Below are positions 1-7,603 of a DNA stretch of 14,581 nucleotides, one piece after another. This DNA is from CALJIC01 sp039805565 (GTDB lineage Bacteria; Chloroflexota; Chloroflexia; Chloroflexales; Roseiflexaceae), in NCBI GenBank assembly GCA_039805565.1, contig JBDLTZ010000234.1, positions 1 to 14,581 of the forward strand. The letters are read 5' to 3'. Position numbers and translations under genes: made by a program. Under the pieces are notes generated by a model. It made no database searches. It was not told the DNA's origin and worked only from the letters and a program-made list of their open reading frames with translations. Every line of letters starts with the position of its first letter. The first letter of the stretch is position 1.

Positions 1-79
1 GCGGGCTCTATCGTAGCTCGGGTCGCATTCGCCAACAGCATCTTGAAGGCGGCGGCTTCCTGCAGCCTTTATTGTGAGG

Positions 80-208
80 TTTACGGAGGCGATCCAGGAC
101 CCGCAGCACCCGGAACACGAGTCGATGCTGGAGTGGGTCGGCGGCGAGTTCGACCCTGAGGCCTTCGACATCGACCAGGTGAACGCAGCGCTCCGGCAGC
201 TCATGTGA
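80..208 (+). pseudogene. 3' remnant of a plasmid pRiA4b ORF-3-like protein gene
   Basis: This frame encodes about 42 residues ending in TGA at 206-208. It includes EAIQDPQHPEHESMLEW, then GGEFDPEAFD and a final VNAALRQL. That is the characteristic acidic C-terminus of the pRiA4b ORF-3 family, found on plasmids and beside transposase genes, and normally about 180 residues or more. The frame upstream has stops at 14-16 and 44-46, and the expected CGG/WGY-like segment before EAI is missing. Only the C-terminal quarter survives here, unless a frameshift or deletion joins it to sequence before the window. The biochemical function of the family is not established. I am confident of the family because several conserved blocks match in order. 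I am less sure whether it is a dead gene or a frameshifted one. Confidence 0.72.
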
Positions 209-406
209 GCGGGCGAGCTCGATGATGCGGATGACTATATCCAGCACGTGCCGGTCGTGGTCGAGGAGCTTGACGGAGCGCTTGCGGTGGGCGCTGAAGG
301 GATAGACTAGACGGCGTGGTGCTTGATCAGGTCGTGGCCGACCCAGGTGAGCTGCCACACCCTCGGTTGGCGCACAGTTTGCTCCCGACGCTCGCCGGTC
401 TCGGCT

Positions 407-523
407 TTAGGTTCGCTGCGCCTGCTGGCGGCGCGTGCGTGTGCGGCGGTGCACGAACCAGGAGCCCAGCGCCAGGAGCAGGACGAGCCCGTCGCTCGAT
501 GTGGTGGGTGGCTGGGTGTGCAT
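407..523 (-). CDS. Possible 38-residue single-helix membrane peptide
   Basis: An ATG at 523-521 opens a 38-codon frame ending in TAA at 409-407. The peptide begins MHTQPPTTSSDG, continues with a hydrophobic stretch (LVLLLALGSWFV) and ends in a basic tail (HRRTRTRRQQAQRT). This is the architecture of a tail-anchored peptide, or of the C-terminal anchor of a decayed surface protein. Against it, no ribosome binding site precedes the ATG, the frame is open further upstream without a good start, and the ATG lies inside the 27-bp palindrome. There is no LPxTG-type sorting signal. I recognise no family. It could be chance or the relic of a longer gene. Confidence 0.15.
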   Translation of the reverse strand: MHTQPPTTSSDGLVLLLALGSWFVHRRTRTRRQQAQRT

Positions 524-541
524 GTATGATACACGCACACC
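515..541. promoter_or_regulatory. 27-bp near-perfect palindrome, operator-like
   Basis: Two 13-base arms (515-527 and 529-541) flank a single central G at 528 and pair at 12 of 13 positions. The inner 11 bases read TGTATGATACA, a perfect palindrome about its centre. Both the length and the odd-centred dyad suit a dimeric regulator such as a TetR- or GntR-type protein. It lies about 90 bases upstream of the membrane protein gene at 631. TATGAT at 525-530 resembles a -10 box but has no -35 partner. The regulator and target are unknown. Confidence 0.4.
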
Positions 542-630
542 TACCCGGTCAGGTGGTGTAAGATGGCTGGTGCGACCTGGGCGCGAAGCAGCCTGGACGT
601 GTGTGATCTGAAGGGAGAGTGCCGCGCACG

Positions 631-1083
631 ATGAACGCCTCAGCTAGCTCGTCTACGGTCGCGCTCACCAAGGCGCAGCGCCTGCAGCTCCTCGGGGGTC
701 TGTGGCCGCTCGCTGCCTTTGGGGTGATAGTCGCCGCCTATCTGGTGGGTACGCTGCTAGGGGTGTTCCCTTCCCCTTCGGCGCTCTTCTCTCTCCTCAT
801 CGCCGTCGTCCTCCTGTTCACCGTCTACCAGGCACTGCAGGCGATCCGCGACCTCCGGTCGGGCGTCGTGCTGGTGGTGGAGGATGTCCTGATGCGGTCG
901 TGGCGAACGACCCCGCCCTCGAACGAGCTGTACGGGAAGTTCGAGCGGCTGGGGACGCTGCGCGTCGATACCGGCGAGAGGCTCACCCTGTCCCCGAATG
1001 CGCGCTACCGCGTCTCGTACAGCCCGGCGAGCAAGATCGCCTGGGAGGTTGTGACCATCGACCCGCACCGGCGGAAGGAGTAA
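631..1083 (+). CDS. Small membrane protein with two N-terminal helices and a C-terminal beta-rich domain
   Basis: The protein has 150 residues from the ATG at 631. That start is preferred over GTG 619 because the only Shine-Dalgarno-like sequence (AAGGGAG at 611-617) sits directly against the GTG but 13 bases before the ATG. A short polar N-terminus is followed by two hydrophobic segments, LWPLAAFGVIVAAYLVGTLL and ALFSLLIAVVLLFTVYQAL. The remaining 70 residues or so alternate hydrophobic and polar positions (VVLVVEDVLMRSWRT, later YRVSYSPASKIAWEVVTID), suggesting a compact beta domain on the cytoplasmic side. The ending resembles two-helix Chloroflexota proteins with a 'YRVYYTP.S..LL..E' finish, but I cannot name a Pfam family. 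The gene stands alone and converges with the phosphorylase gene. Function unknown. Confidence 0.75.
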   Translation: MNASASSSTVALTKAQRLQLLGGLWPLAAFGVIVAAYLVGTLLGVFPSPSALFSLLIAVVLLFTVYQALQAIRDLRSGVVLVVEDVLMRSWRTTPPSNELYGKFERLGTLRVDTGERLTLSPNARYRVSYSPASKIAWEVVTIDPHRRKE

Positions 1084-1086
1084 CTT

Positions 1087-1114
1087 CGCCGCCCTCGCTC
1101 CTACAGTGGCGGCG
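1087..1114. terminator. Hairpin between convergent genes
   Basis: CGCCGCC (1087-1093) and GGCGGCG (1108-1114) form a perfect 7-bp GC stem with a 14-base loop, starting three bases after the stop of the membrane protein gene. It lies between two convergent genes and could end transcription from both sides. There is no T-tract on either strand, so factor-independent termination is uncertain. Confidence 0.4.
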
Positions 1115-1151
1115 GAGCGGTTGATCTGGAGATGCGGGGGTTGCCCTTTTC

Positions 1152-1931
1152 CTAGAGGCGGAGGCAGGCCTCCACGGCGAGCCGGAGGAGCTGGGCGCGC
1201 ACCTCGGCCTTGCTCGTCCAGCCGCGGCTGTCCCACACAGGGCCGCTCAGGTCGTCGCCGCTGTAGAGGATCTGGCCCAGCGTCACGCCGCGGAACTGCG
1301 CCACGGCGAACAGCGTGGCCGCCTCCATCTCTACGGTGACGCACCCCTCCTCCCGGCGCCACGCGATCCGGGCCGGGGTCTCGCGGAAGATCGCGTCGGT
1401 CGTCCAGGTCTTGCCGAGCACGTAGGGCAGCCCCTCGGCGCGCAGCACCGCCTCGATGGCCGCCACCGCCTCGCCCGGCGCCGCCACCTCGCGCGAGGCC
1501 GGCATGTAGTGGTAGGAGGTGCCCTCGTCGCGCACGGCGGAGGTGGGCACCACGAGATGGCCGACGGTCAGCGCGCGGTCGAGCGCCCCGGCCCCGCCGC
1601 AGACGATGAAGCGCCGTGAGCCGAGCGCGATCACCTCTTCGAGCATGCCGGCCGCCAGCGGCGCGCCAACGCCGGGGTGGAAGAGCGCGACCTGGCGCCC
1701 GCCGCCGGCGTCGAGGCGGTAGACCGGGTGCAGGCCCATCTCGCTGCGCTGGTTTGTGAGGAGGGTCGCGCGGCCCTCGGCCACGAGGGCGTCGATGATA
1801 TCCTGGAAGAAGCAGGCGACAGCGTGGGCCGGGATGTCGATCGGGCGGATGAGGCGCTGCGGCTCGATCAGCGCCTCGCGCGATGGGTCGAACTCCAGGA
1901 TCGGGTAGGGTGCGCGGGACTCGTTGGTCAC
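1152..1931 (-). CDS. Nucleoside phosphorylase (uridine/purine phosphorylase family)
   Basis: This 259-residue protein belongs to the PNP/UDP phosphorylase family, which cleaves nucleosides with phosphate to a free base and ribose-1-phosphate. Family signatures are present in order: a phosphate-site glycine loop (GVGAPLAAG, 87-95), GGAGAL (112-117), RDEGTSYHY (134-142), WTTDAIFRET (176-185), the ribose-contacting VEMEAATLF (200-208) and a C-terminal Asp pair (226-227). The substrate cannot be read; RDEG...YHY and TTDA fit uridine-phosphorylase-like members. The GTG at 1931 is chosen because AAGGAG lies 7 bases before it. An upstream GTG at 1967 would add a Pro/Arg-rich tail and has no such site. 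It is last in a minus-strand group, 54 bases after the dioxygenase gene. Likely cytosolic, in nucleoside salvage. Confidence 0.9.
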   Translation of the reverse strand: MTNESRAPYPILEFDPSREALIEPQRLIRPIDIPAHAVACFFQDIIDALVAEGRATLLTNQRSEMGLHPVYRLDAGGGRQVALFHPGVGAPLAAGMLEEVIALGSRRFIVCGGAGALDRALTVGHLVVPTSAVRDEGTSYHYMPASREVAAPGEAVAAIEAVLRAEGLPYVLGKTWTTDAIFRETPARIAWRREEGCVTVEMEAATLFAVAQFRGVTLGQILYSGDDLSGPVWDSRGWTSKAEVRAQLLRLAVEACLRL

Positions 1932-1985
1932 GGGAGGGCTCCTTCTGCCGGGGCGCGCACGGCGCACCCCGGCGCGCTGTCTACG

Positions 1986-2741
1986 TCAGCGGCCGATGAG
2001 CGAGCGGACGCCGTCCCACTCCAGCCAGATGTCGGTCATGGCGTCCCACTTCTGCCCCGCGTGGGCCACGTGGTGCAGCCGGAAGTAGATCGCGTAGCGC
2101 ACGTGCGGCGAGACGTTGGCCGTGACGCCGTGTGCGAGCTCGTAGTGCGCCAGCACCACGTCCCCGGCGCGCCCGGTGAGCTGCACCGGCTCGGGGATCG
2201 CCACCCGCGGCATCCCCTCGAGCAGCGCCTGCGGGCCGTGCTCGCGGAAGTAGGCCTCGTAGATGCGGTGCGTGCCGGGCCACACTGCCAGGTTACCGGC
2301 GAAGGGGCCGCTCACATCGCTCAGCATCACCCCCAGGAGCATAGTGAAGCTCCGGATCTCGCCCGCCGGGACGCCGTTCGTCGGCGTGTGCATGCCATCG
2401 AGGTGCGGGTGCGGCGCGGGCGGCGACTCGTGCATGGTGGGGAAGCGCAGCGCGATCTGCCCGCCGCTGACGGGGGCGACCTTGCCGGGGCCGATCAGCG
2501 ACTCGGCCAGGGCGAGCGCCGGCGTGGCGTTGAGCAGGTCGGTGATCACCGGGGCGCGCTGAAGCTCCGGGCAGTAGGACTGGGCGCGGAAGCGGGTCAT
2601 CTCGGCCGGGTCCATGCCCTCGCCGAGGGAGTGGTTGATGGCGCGCAGCGCGGCGTTCACCAGCGGCGCGGGCACGACGCCCGGCACCTGGACGTAGCCG
2701 TCGGCGATGAAGTGCTGCTTCTGTTCTTGCGTGAGCTCCAC
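1986..2741 (-). CDS. Phytanoyl-CoA dioxygenase (PhyH) family Fe(II)/2-oxoglutarate oxygenase
   Basis: A 251-residue protein of the PhyH family: non-haem iron enzymes that couple decarboxylation of 2-oxoglutarate to hydroxylation of a small molecule. Counting from the GTG start, the iron triad is His113-x-Asp115 (in HPHLDG) and His204 (in ELAHGV). Arg215, eleven residues later, is the expected 2-oxoglutarate anchor. The N-terminus (TQEQKQHFIADGYVQVPGVV) is typical of the family. The substrate is unknown; bacterial PhyH enzymes act on lipids, secondary metabolites, phosphonates and amino-acid derivatives. The gene lies 32 bases after the epimerase gene and 54 before the phosphorylase gene, probably in one transcript. 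The start choice is explained under the ribosome binding site entry. Confidence 0.9.
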   Translation of the reverse strand: MELTQEQKQHFIADGYVQVPGVVPAPLVNAALRAINHSLGEGMDPAEMTRFRAQSYCPELQRAPVITDLLNATPALALAESLIGPGKVAPVSGGQIALRFPTMHESPPAPHPHLDGMHTPTNGVPAGEIRSFTMLLGVMLSDVSGPFAGNLAVWPGTHRIYEAYFREHGPQALLEGMPRVAIPEPVQLTGRAGDVVLAHYELAHGVTANVSPHVRYAIYFRLHHVAHAGQKWDAMTDIWLEWDGVRSLIGR

Positions 2742-2744
2742 GGT

Positions 2745-2753
2745 CTCCTCCTT
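2745..2753 (-). promoter_or_regulatory. Ribosome binding site that decides the PhyH start
   Basis: On the minus strand AAGGAGGAG is followed by ACC and GTG. This puts an ideal AGGAGG five bases before a GTG at 2741. The tandem ATGs upstream (2759 and 2756) would place this site inside the coding sequence, and they are preceded only by a CCGCCCGCCCGCC-like run with no Shine-Dalgarno. The GTG start also gives an N-terminus (MELTQEQ) that matches usual PhyH proteins. Confidence 0.7.
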
Positions 2754-2773
2754 CATCATAGGCGGGCGGGCGG

Positions 2774-3793
2774 CTACCCCCGGACGGCGGCGCGGGCGGC
2801 GTCGAGCCCCTGCTCGTAGGCGCGGATGAGCCGGTCCCAGAGCGCGTCGGCGGCCGTGTCGATCTGCTGCCGCGTCGGGTCGGCCTCGAACCAGGCCAGC
2901 GTGCGCTCGATGCCGCGGGCGAACGGGGTGGTCGCGCAGTAGCCCGGCACGAACCGCTTGATCTTGCTGTTGTCGAACACGGCGGTGCGCGACTTATCGC
3001 CGAGCAGCGAGCCGGTCATGTCGGGCAGGCAGGCGGCGATAAAGTCTGAGGCGATGTGGACGATCTTCGGCTCGACCCCGGCGGCCGCGGCGGTGGCCTC
3101 GACGATCTGGTCCCAGGTGAGGGCTTCATCCGAGGTGATGTGGAAGGCGTGGCCGATAGCCTGCTGGTGTCCGAGGAGCCCGTTGAAGCCCTTGGCGAAG
3201 TCGCTGTTGTGGGTGATCGTCCAGAGCGAGGCGCCGTCGCCGGGCACGATCACCGGCTTCCCCTGGCGCATGCGCGCGATGGCGGTGTAGGGCTGCTGCC
3301 AGCTGTTGACCACCAGCGGGATCTGGGTGTCGCCGTAGGTGAGCGAGGGGCGCACGATGGTGCAGGGGAAGCCCTCCTCGCGGTAGGCGCGCAGCAGGCG
3401 CTCCTCGCAGGCGATCTTGTCGCGCGAGTACTGCCAGTAGGGGTTGGCGAGCGGGGTGTCCTCGGTGATCAGGTAGTGGCTGGGCGGCTTCTGGTAGGCG
3501 CTGGCCGAGCTGATGAAGACGTACTGGCGCGTGCGGCCGCGGAAGAGCTCCAGGTCGCGGTCGACGTCGGCCTGGGTGTACGCCACCCAGTTGACGACGG
3601 CGTCGAAGCGGCGGCCGGCGATGGCCCGCGCGACGGACTCGGGGTCGCGGATGTCGGCGCTGAGGGCGTGGGCGCCGGGGGGTGTGGGGCGCCGGCCGCG
3701 GTTGAGGAGGGTCAGCTCGATCCCCTGCTCGATGGCCAGCTGCGTGCACGCCGTGCTGATCAGGCCGGTCCCGCCGATGAAGAGTACCTGCAT
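2774..3793 (-). CDS. NAD-dependent epimerase/dehydratase (extended/atypical SDR)
   Basis: A 339-residue Rossmann-fold enzyme from the ATG at 3793, which has GAGG about nine bases upstream. The dinucleotide motif GGTGLIS is at 7-13. NRGRR (31-35) at the end of the second strand, with Arg rather than Asp, may favour NADP over NAD. The active site shows SSASAY (95-100) and Tyr122-SRD-Lys126, the YxxxK pair of the SDR superfamily. The later part (VPGDGASLWTITHNSDFAKG, then FHITSDEALTWDQI) resembles CSP41/isoflavone-reductase-like bacterial epimerases that act on nucleotide sugars or similar small molecules. The precise substrate is unknown. It is first of three minus-strand genes with PhyH and phosphorylase downstream. 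No strong promoter was found; TACGAT at 3872-3877 (reverse) is only a weak -10 candidate. Confidence 0.88.
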   Translation of the reverse strand: MQVLFIGGTGLISTACTQLAIEQGIELTLLNRGRRPTPPGAHALSADIRDPESVARAIAGRRFDAVVNWVAYTQADVDRDLELFRGRTRQYVFISSASAYQKPPSHYLITEDTPLANPYWQYSRDKIACEERLLRAYREEGFPCTIVRPSLTYGDTQIPLVVNSWQQPYTAIARMRQGKPVIVPGDGASLWTITHNSDFAKGFNGLLGHQQAIGHAFHITSDEALTWDQIVEATAAAAGVEPKIVHIASDFIAACLPDMTGSLLGDKSRTAVFDNSKIKRFVPGYCATTPFARGIERTLAWFEADPTRQQIDTAADALWDRLIRAYEQGLDAARAAVRG

Positions 3794-3903
3794 CGTTGCA
3801 TACCTCGGGCTGTGCCGGCGCGCCCGCAGCGGTGTCAGGCTGGCCGGAGGTCGGAAGGGGTGTCGCACCTATCGTACCACACGGACGAGCCGCCTACCGA
3901 AGA

Positions 3904-3951
3904 CAGACCACCGACGGCCGGCGGTCGGGGTCGTCGGCGGTCGGTGGTCTG
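3904..3951 (-). terminator. Large imperfect hairpin after the M42 peptidase gene
   Basis: CAGACCACCGAC (3904-3915) pairs perfectly with GTCGGTGGTCTG (3940-3951). Further pairing inside the loop (GCCG and CG, each after a single mismatch) extends the stem to about 18 bp. The hairpin lies about 30 bases after the stop of the peptidase gene and before the epimerase gene on the same strand. In that direction it is followed by TCTTCGG, a weak T-rich tail. The likely role is to end or attenuate the upstream operon. The repeated GGTCGG units could also mark a dispersed intergenic repeat. Confidence 0.55.
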
Positions 3952-3980
3952 CGGGCCGTGTGGGCGTCTGGGGAGCGGCG

Positions 3981-5039
3981 CTACCGCGGCACGAAGTCGG
4001 TCTCCTCGGTGAGGCTGCGGACGAAGGCGGCGATCAGTCGGGCGGCGTGCTCCACGTCGCTCAGCTGGATCATCTCGTTCGGCGAGTGCATGTAGCGGTT
4101 CGGGATCGAGACGACACCGGTGGCTACCCCGCCGCGCGCGATGTGGATGGCATCGGCGTCGGTGCCGGTGTAGCGCGGGGTGATCTGCACGCTGTAGGGG
4201 ATGCCCTCGCGCTCGGCGGTGGCCGTGAGCATGTCGAAGACCACCGGGCTGTTGGCCGAGCCGCGCGAGAGCACCGGCCCGCCGCCGAGCCTGACGTCGC
4301 CGTGCTGCTTCTTGTCCGAGCCGGGGTGGTCGGTGGCGAAGGTCACGTCCACCGCGATCGCCACCTGCGGCTCGAAGCTGAAGGCCGCCACGCCGGCGCC
4401 GAAGAGGCCGATCTCCTCCTGGGCGGTGGCCACGGCGGCGACAGTGGCGCGCGGGCGGTCCTTCGCCAGCAGGCGCAGCGCCTCGAGCACGGTGAACGCC
4501 CCGATGCGGTCGTCGATGCTGCGCGACACCAGGCGCCCGCCGGGCATCTCGACCGGCTGGGCGTCGATCACGCCGACGCTGCCGACGCGCACGCGCTCCT
4601 GGGCCTCGGCGCGGCTGGTGGCGCCGATGTCGATCCACAGGTCCTCGATCTTGCTGACCTTCTCGCGCTCGTCCGGCTTCATCAGGTGGATGGGCTTCTT
4701 GCCGATCACGCCGACGACCTCGCCCTGCTTGCCGAGCAGGCGCACCCGCTGGCCCACGAGCACCTGCGAGTCCCAGCCGCCCACCGGCTGGAAGGTCAGG
4801 TAGCCGTCGTCGTCGATGTAGCTCACCATAATGCCGATCTCGTCGATGTGGCCGGCGAGGAGCACGCGCGGGGCGCCGCCCTCGAGCACGGCGTACGAGC
4901 TGCCGCGCACGTCGGCCCAGGTGCGGTCGGCGAAGGTGTCGGCCTCGGCGCGCCAGGCGCGGCCGGCGGCAGCCTCGTCCCCGGAGGGTCCGGGGATGGC
5001 GAGGATGCGTTTGAGGAAGGCGAGGCTTGTGTCTTCCAT
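3981..5039 (-). CDS. M42 family metallo-aminopeptidase (FrvX/TET type)
   Basis: A 352-residue protein of normal length for peptidase family M42. These enzymes trim N-terminal residues from peptides and assemble into dodecameric tetrahedral (TET) shells in the cytosol. The two-metal site is complete: His64 and Asp66 (AGHIDEIG), the bridging Asp176/177 (SRSIDDRIG), catalytic Glu208-Glu209 (TAQEEIG), Asp231 (VDVTFATD) and His318 (NRYMHSPNE). GTDAD at 292-296 is also typical. The start ATG at 5039 has AAAGGAA about 10 bases upstream, with no signal peptide. It follows the TPR gene by 20 bases and is the last gene of the 7969-3981 operon. Some M42 members were annotated as endoglucanases, but the family is peptidolytic. 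Confidence 0.93.
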   Translation of the reverse strand: MEDTSLAFLKRILAIPGPSGDEAAAGRAWRAEADTFADRTWADVRGSSYAVLEGGAPRVLLAGHIDEIGIMVSYIDDDGYLTFQPVGGWDSQVLVGQRVRLLGKQGEVVGVIGKKPIHLMKPDEREKVSKIEDLWIDIGATSRAEAQERVRVGSVGVIDAQPVEMPGGRLVSRSIDDRIGAFTVLEALRLLAKDRPRATVAAVATAQEEIGLFGAGVAAFSFEPQVAIAVDVTFATDHPGSDKKQHGDVRLGGGPVLSRGSANSPVVFDMLTATAEREGIPYSVQITPRYTGTDADAIHIARGGVATGVVSIPNRYMHSPNEMIQLSDVEHAARLIAAFVRSLTEETDFVPR

Positions 5040-5059
5040 CGGTCGTGGTTCCTTTCAGT

Positions 5060-6178
5060 CTAGCGCGCGCTCTGCGGCTGAACGGGCTGGGCGGCCACCG
5101 CGGCGCGCTGGTCGTCGAAGGCCTGGCGGGCGTCCTCGAGGCGCTGGGCGGCGGCGTCCATCTGGAGTGCGGCGTGGTTGGCGAGCTCGATCTTGAAGCT
5201 GCCGTAGAAGGAGAGCATCTCATCGAGTGCCGAGCGCTCGAGGGCCAGGCCGGCGAGGTAGTCGGCGTGGGCCTGCTCAAGCGGCGGCGGGGGTGTGAGC
5301 GCCTCGATGGTGCGATAGGCCACGTCGACCTGCTCGCGCAGGCGGCGGGCGGCCGCGGCGTGGGCGGTGGAGGAGCCGCCCGGCTGGCTGGTGGCGTTGC
5401 GGTAGGACTCGACGGCGTCGCGGAGCCGGCCGCGCGGCTCCTCGAGCGCGCTCAGGTACGCGAGCACCCGGGCGTCGCGCGCGGGCGGGAGCTCAGAGAG
5501 CAGGATGTCGGCGGGTGGAGCTGCGATGGGCGCCGGGACAGGGGTGGCGGCGATGCGGGCCGCGGCCTCTTGCGCCAGGGCAACGTTGCGCTCGAGCGCG
5601 CCCCGCAGCACGATGTTGAGCGCCAGCGTGAGCGCGAGCAGCAGCACCGGGACCATCCAGAAGACCAGCCGGGCGCGGCCCATGGCGCGGCGCGAGCGGC
5701 GCCAGTTGACCCACCAGGACTCGCCGTGGTAGAGCGCGTGGCTGTCGTCCTGCGCGGCGGGGCGGCTGATGCGCGGCGGGATGGCCTGGGCCCAGCGGCG
5801 CCACGTTGGCGCTGGCTCGGGGGCGGGCGACTCGGGAGCGGGCTCGGGGGCGGCGGCTGGGATGGGGGCGGCGGCGATCATCTGACGCTGCTCGAGCCAT
5901 GCCAGCCCCTTGATCGCGCGCTCGTTGGACGGGTTGAGCGCCAGCACCGAGCGCAGGCAGAAGGCGATCTCCTCGGGCTGGTCGAGCACGCCCGAGAGCC
6001 ACAGCCAGCCCATCTCGTGCTGCGGGTCCAGCTGGACGGCGCGCGCGAGCAGCACGGCGGCGACACGCTTCTGGCCTCCCCGGGCCGCCGCTACCCCGCG
6101 CTCGAACATGCGCGCAGCCTCGCGCTCGTTGGCTTTGATCTCGGCCTGTGGTGGCGATGTTGGTGTCTTTAGGGCCAC
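5060..6178 (-). CDS. Membrane-anchored TPR-like protein
   Basis: A 372-residue protein read from GTG at 6178, with GAGG eight bases upstream. Residues 20-97 form TPR-like helical pairs (AARMFERGVAAARGGQKRVA; LARAVQLDPQHEMGWLWLSG; CLRSVLALNPSNERAIKGLA), the Chloroflexota form with 'LDP..E.GWLWLS'. A Pro/Ala/Glu-rich linker (101-126) leads to one transmembrane helix (about 171-191, after a basic RRSRRAMGRAR). The C-terminal 180 residues are Ala-rich and probably helical. The basic residues before the helix suggest a cytoplasmic TPR part and an outside C-terminus. It sits 127 bases after the GH18 gene and 20 before the peptidase gene. A scaffolding role is inferred from the TPR only; no catalytic motif is seen. 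Confidence 0.85.
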   Translation of the reverse strand: MALKTPTSPPQAEIKANEREAARMFERGVAAARGGQKRVAAVLLARAVQLDPQHEMGWLWLSGVLDQPEEIAFCLRSVLALNPSNERAIKGLAWLEQRQMIAAAPIPAAAPEPAPESPAPEPAPTWRRWAQAIPPRISRPAAQDDSHALYHGESWWVNWRRSRRAMGRARLVFWMVPVLLLALTLALNIVLRGALERNVALAQEAAARIAATPVPAPIAAPPADILLSELPPARDARVLAYLSALEEPRGRLRDAVESYRNATSQPGGSSTAHAAAARRLREQVDVAYRTIEALTPPPPLEQAHADYLAGLALERSALDEMLSFYGSFKIELANHAALQMDAAAQRLEDARQAFDDQRAAVAAQPVQPQSAR

Positions 6179-6212
6179 GCCCGCGTCCTCGTTGAGCTCC
6201 CGCAGGGGAGGC

Positions 6213-6235
6213 GTGGAGGGTCAAGGCCCCTCCAC
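6213..6235. repeat. 8-bp perfect hairpin in the GH18-TPR gap
   Basis: GTGGAGGG (6213-6220) and CCCTCCAC (6228-6235) pair perfectly around a 7-base loop. It lies in the 127-base gap between two genes of the same operon, about 35 bases before the TPR start. No T-tract follows on the minus strand, so mRNA processing or partial attenuation is as likely as termination. Confidence 0.45.
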
Positions 6236-6281
6236 AAGATAAGAAACGCCTTTGTCGGGGGGGCACAGAATGTCGGCCCTC

Positions 6282-6301
6282 CCCGCGGCTGCTGCAGCGG
6301 G
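6282..6301 (-). terminator. Small hairpin just after the GH18 stop
   Basis: CCCGC (6282-6286) and GCGGG (6297-6301) form a stem that can continue as CTG/CAG with a two-base bulge. It begins about five bases beyond the GH18 stop on the minus strand. No T-tract follows. At most it is a weak terminator or a 3' processing stem within the operon. Confidence 0.3.
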
Positions 6302-6305
6302 AGCA

Positions 6306-7583
6306 TCAGTGCTCGGGGAGCAGCTGGTTCAGCATGCGCTGCGACTCGAAGGGGTCTTCGACCAGGCGGGCGCGGATGACATCCCACTTGCGGGGGTCCT
6401 CGCCGCCGAGCCGCCAGATCGCGATGCCCGCGAGGTCGAGCTCCTGCACCAGCCGGAGCTTGGCGTCGAGGCCGCTGGCGGTGGAGAACCAGACCGTGCG
6501 CCGGCCGCTGTCGCGGGTGGTGTAGGTGATCCAGTTCTCCTGCACCAGGCCGTTCTCGTTGCGCTCGAGCAGGTTCACGTTCAGGTTGTAGGTCTGGATG
6601 ATATCGTTGATCATGTCCCATGTCTGGCCGCGCGCCTGCTGGCCGCCGTTGTTGGGCCAGTTGTAGCCGTAGAACGGCACGCCGATCACCACCTTGGCCG
6701 GGTCCACCACCGTCTTGGCGTAGTTGGCAACTCGCTCGACCCAGTAGACGGGGGCGACGGGGCCGGGGCCGCCGCCGCGCCAGTGGAAGTCGTAGGTCAT
6801 GATCCGCAGGCGGTCCACCACCTGCCCGAGCGCGGCCCAGTCCTGGAAGCCGCCGAGGCCGCAGTAGTCGCAGTCCTTGGCGTGGACGGCCACGGTGAGC
6901 AGCTTGCCCTGCGCGTGGAGCGCGTCGGCCAGAGACACCATGAAGGTAGTGTACTCGTCGCGCAGGCCGCTGTTGAGGAACTCGTAGTCGATGTCGATCC
7001 CGTCGTAGCCGTAGGTGATGACCTCGTCCACGATCGCCCGGATGTGGCGCTCGCGCGTGGCGGGGTTCATGAGGATGCCCGGCACTGGGTCGGCGCCGGA
7101 CACCACGTTGTGGACGGTGGGGATGACGAGGACGTTCTTGCTGCGGGCCAGCTCCACCAGTGTCTGGTCGCGGGCCTCGCTGCCGAAGAGCAGGCCGCCG
7201 CGTGCGCTGGGCTGGTACCAGAACGGGCTGATCTCATCCAGGATGTCGGCGTTGGCCTCGAATGAGTCGCGGTTGATCGAGCCAAACGAGTCGGGCAGCC
7301 AGGCGGCGATGTAGCGGCCGGTCTTCGGGTGGAAGGCGGCCTGCGGCTCCTCGTCCACGGGGACTTGTGGCCGGGGGGCGGGGGCGGGCCGGCGAGCGGC
7401 CACCGGAGCAGGGGCAGCGGTGGCGGTGGGGGCGGCCACGGTGGGGGTGGGCAGGGCGGGAGGCGCGCTGGCCTGGCGCGCGAGGTCCACCGTATCGGCC
7501 ACCAGCCCGGCCCACACAGCGATGGACAGCAGGTAGATCAGAGCGAGCGTGATATTTCCGAGCGGGAGGCGTCCCTGGCGCAT
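6306..7583 (-). CDS. Membrane-anchored glycoside hydrolase family 18 protein
   Basis: A 425-residue protein. Residues 10-28 form a hydrophobic signal anchor. A Pro/Thr/Ala-rich linker (about 40-80) then leads to a TIM-barrel glycosidase domain (about 88-405). The GH18 signature DGIDIDYE is at 194-201 with catalytic Glu201, followed by MTYDFHW (262-268) and the C-terminal Trp390 of the barrel. These place it among chitinase-like and SleL/YaaH-like enzymes that cleave beta-1,4-N-acetylglucosamine linkages by substrate-assisted catalysis. No LysM or chitin-binding module is present. The linker suggests the barrel stands outside the membrane, where it may act on peptidoglycan or surface glycans. 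The start has only a weak ribosome site (GAGCTAAAG). It follows the zincin gene by 20 bases. Confidence 0.9.
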   Translation of the reverse strand: MRQGRLPLGNITLALIYLLSIAVWAGLVADTVDLARQASAPPALPTPTVAAPTATAAPAPVAARRPAPAPRPQVPVDEEPQAAFHPKTGRYIAAWLPDSFGSINRDSFEANADILDEISPFWYQPSARGGLLFGSEARDQTLVELARSKNVLVIPTVHNVVSGADPVPGILMNPATRERHIRAIVDEVITYGYDGIDIDYEFLNSGLRDEYTTFMVSLADALHAQGKLLTVAVHAKDCDYCGLGGFQDWAALGQVVDRLRIMTYDFHWRGGGPGPVAPVYWVERVANYAKTVVDPAKVVIGVPFYGYNWPNNGGQQARGQTWDMINDIIQTYNLNVNLLERNENGLVQENWITYTTRDSGRRTVWFSTASGLDAKLRLVQELDLAGIAIWRLGGEDPRKWDVIRARLVEDPFESQRMLNQLLPEH

Positions 7584-7603
7584 AGCGGCTTTAGCTCAGG
7601 TGG

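Larger units (their letters stand above)
209..630. other. Gene-poor stretch after the truncated gene
   Basis: About 420 bases hold no convincing gene. The frame of the pRiA4b remnant stays open for 33 more codons after its stop, to a TAG at 308-310. This may be decayed coding sequence, but I recognise no family in it. Longer open frames on the minus strand are antisense to the remnant and have biased, Arg-rich compositions typical of GC-rich shadow frames. The two items of note are a 38-codon minus-strand frame with one hydrophobic helix and a 27-bp palindrome, both listed separately. No good sigma-70 promoter for the gene at 631 could be placed. Confidence 0.5.
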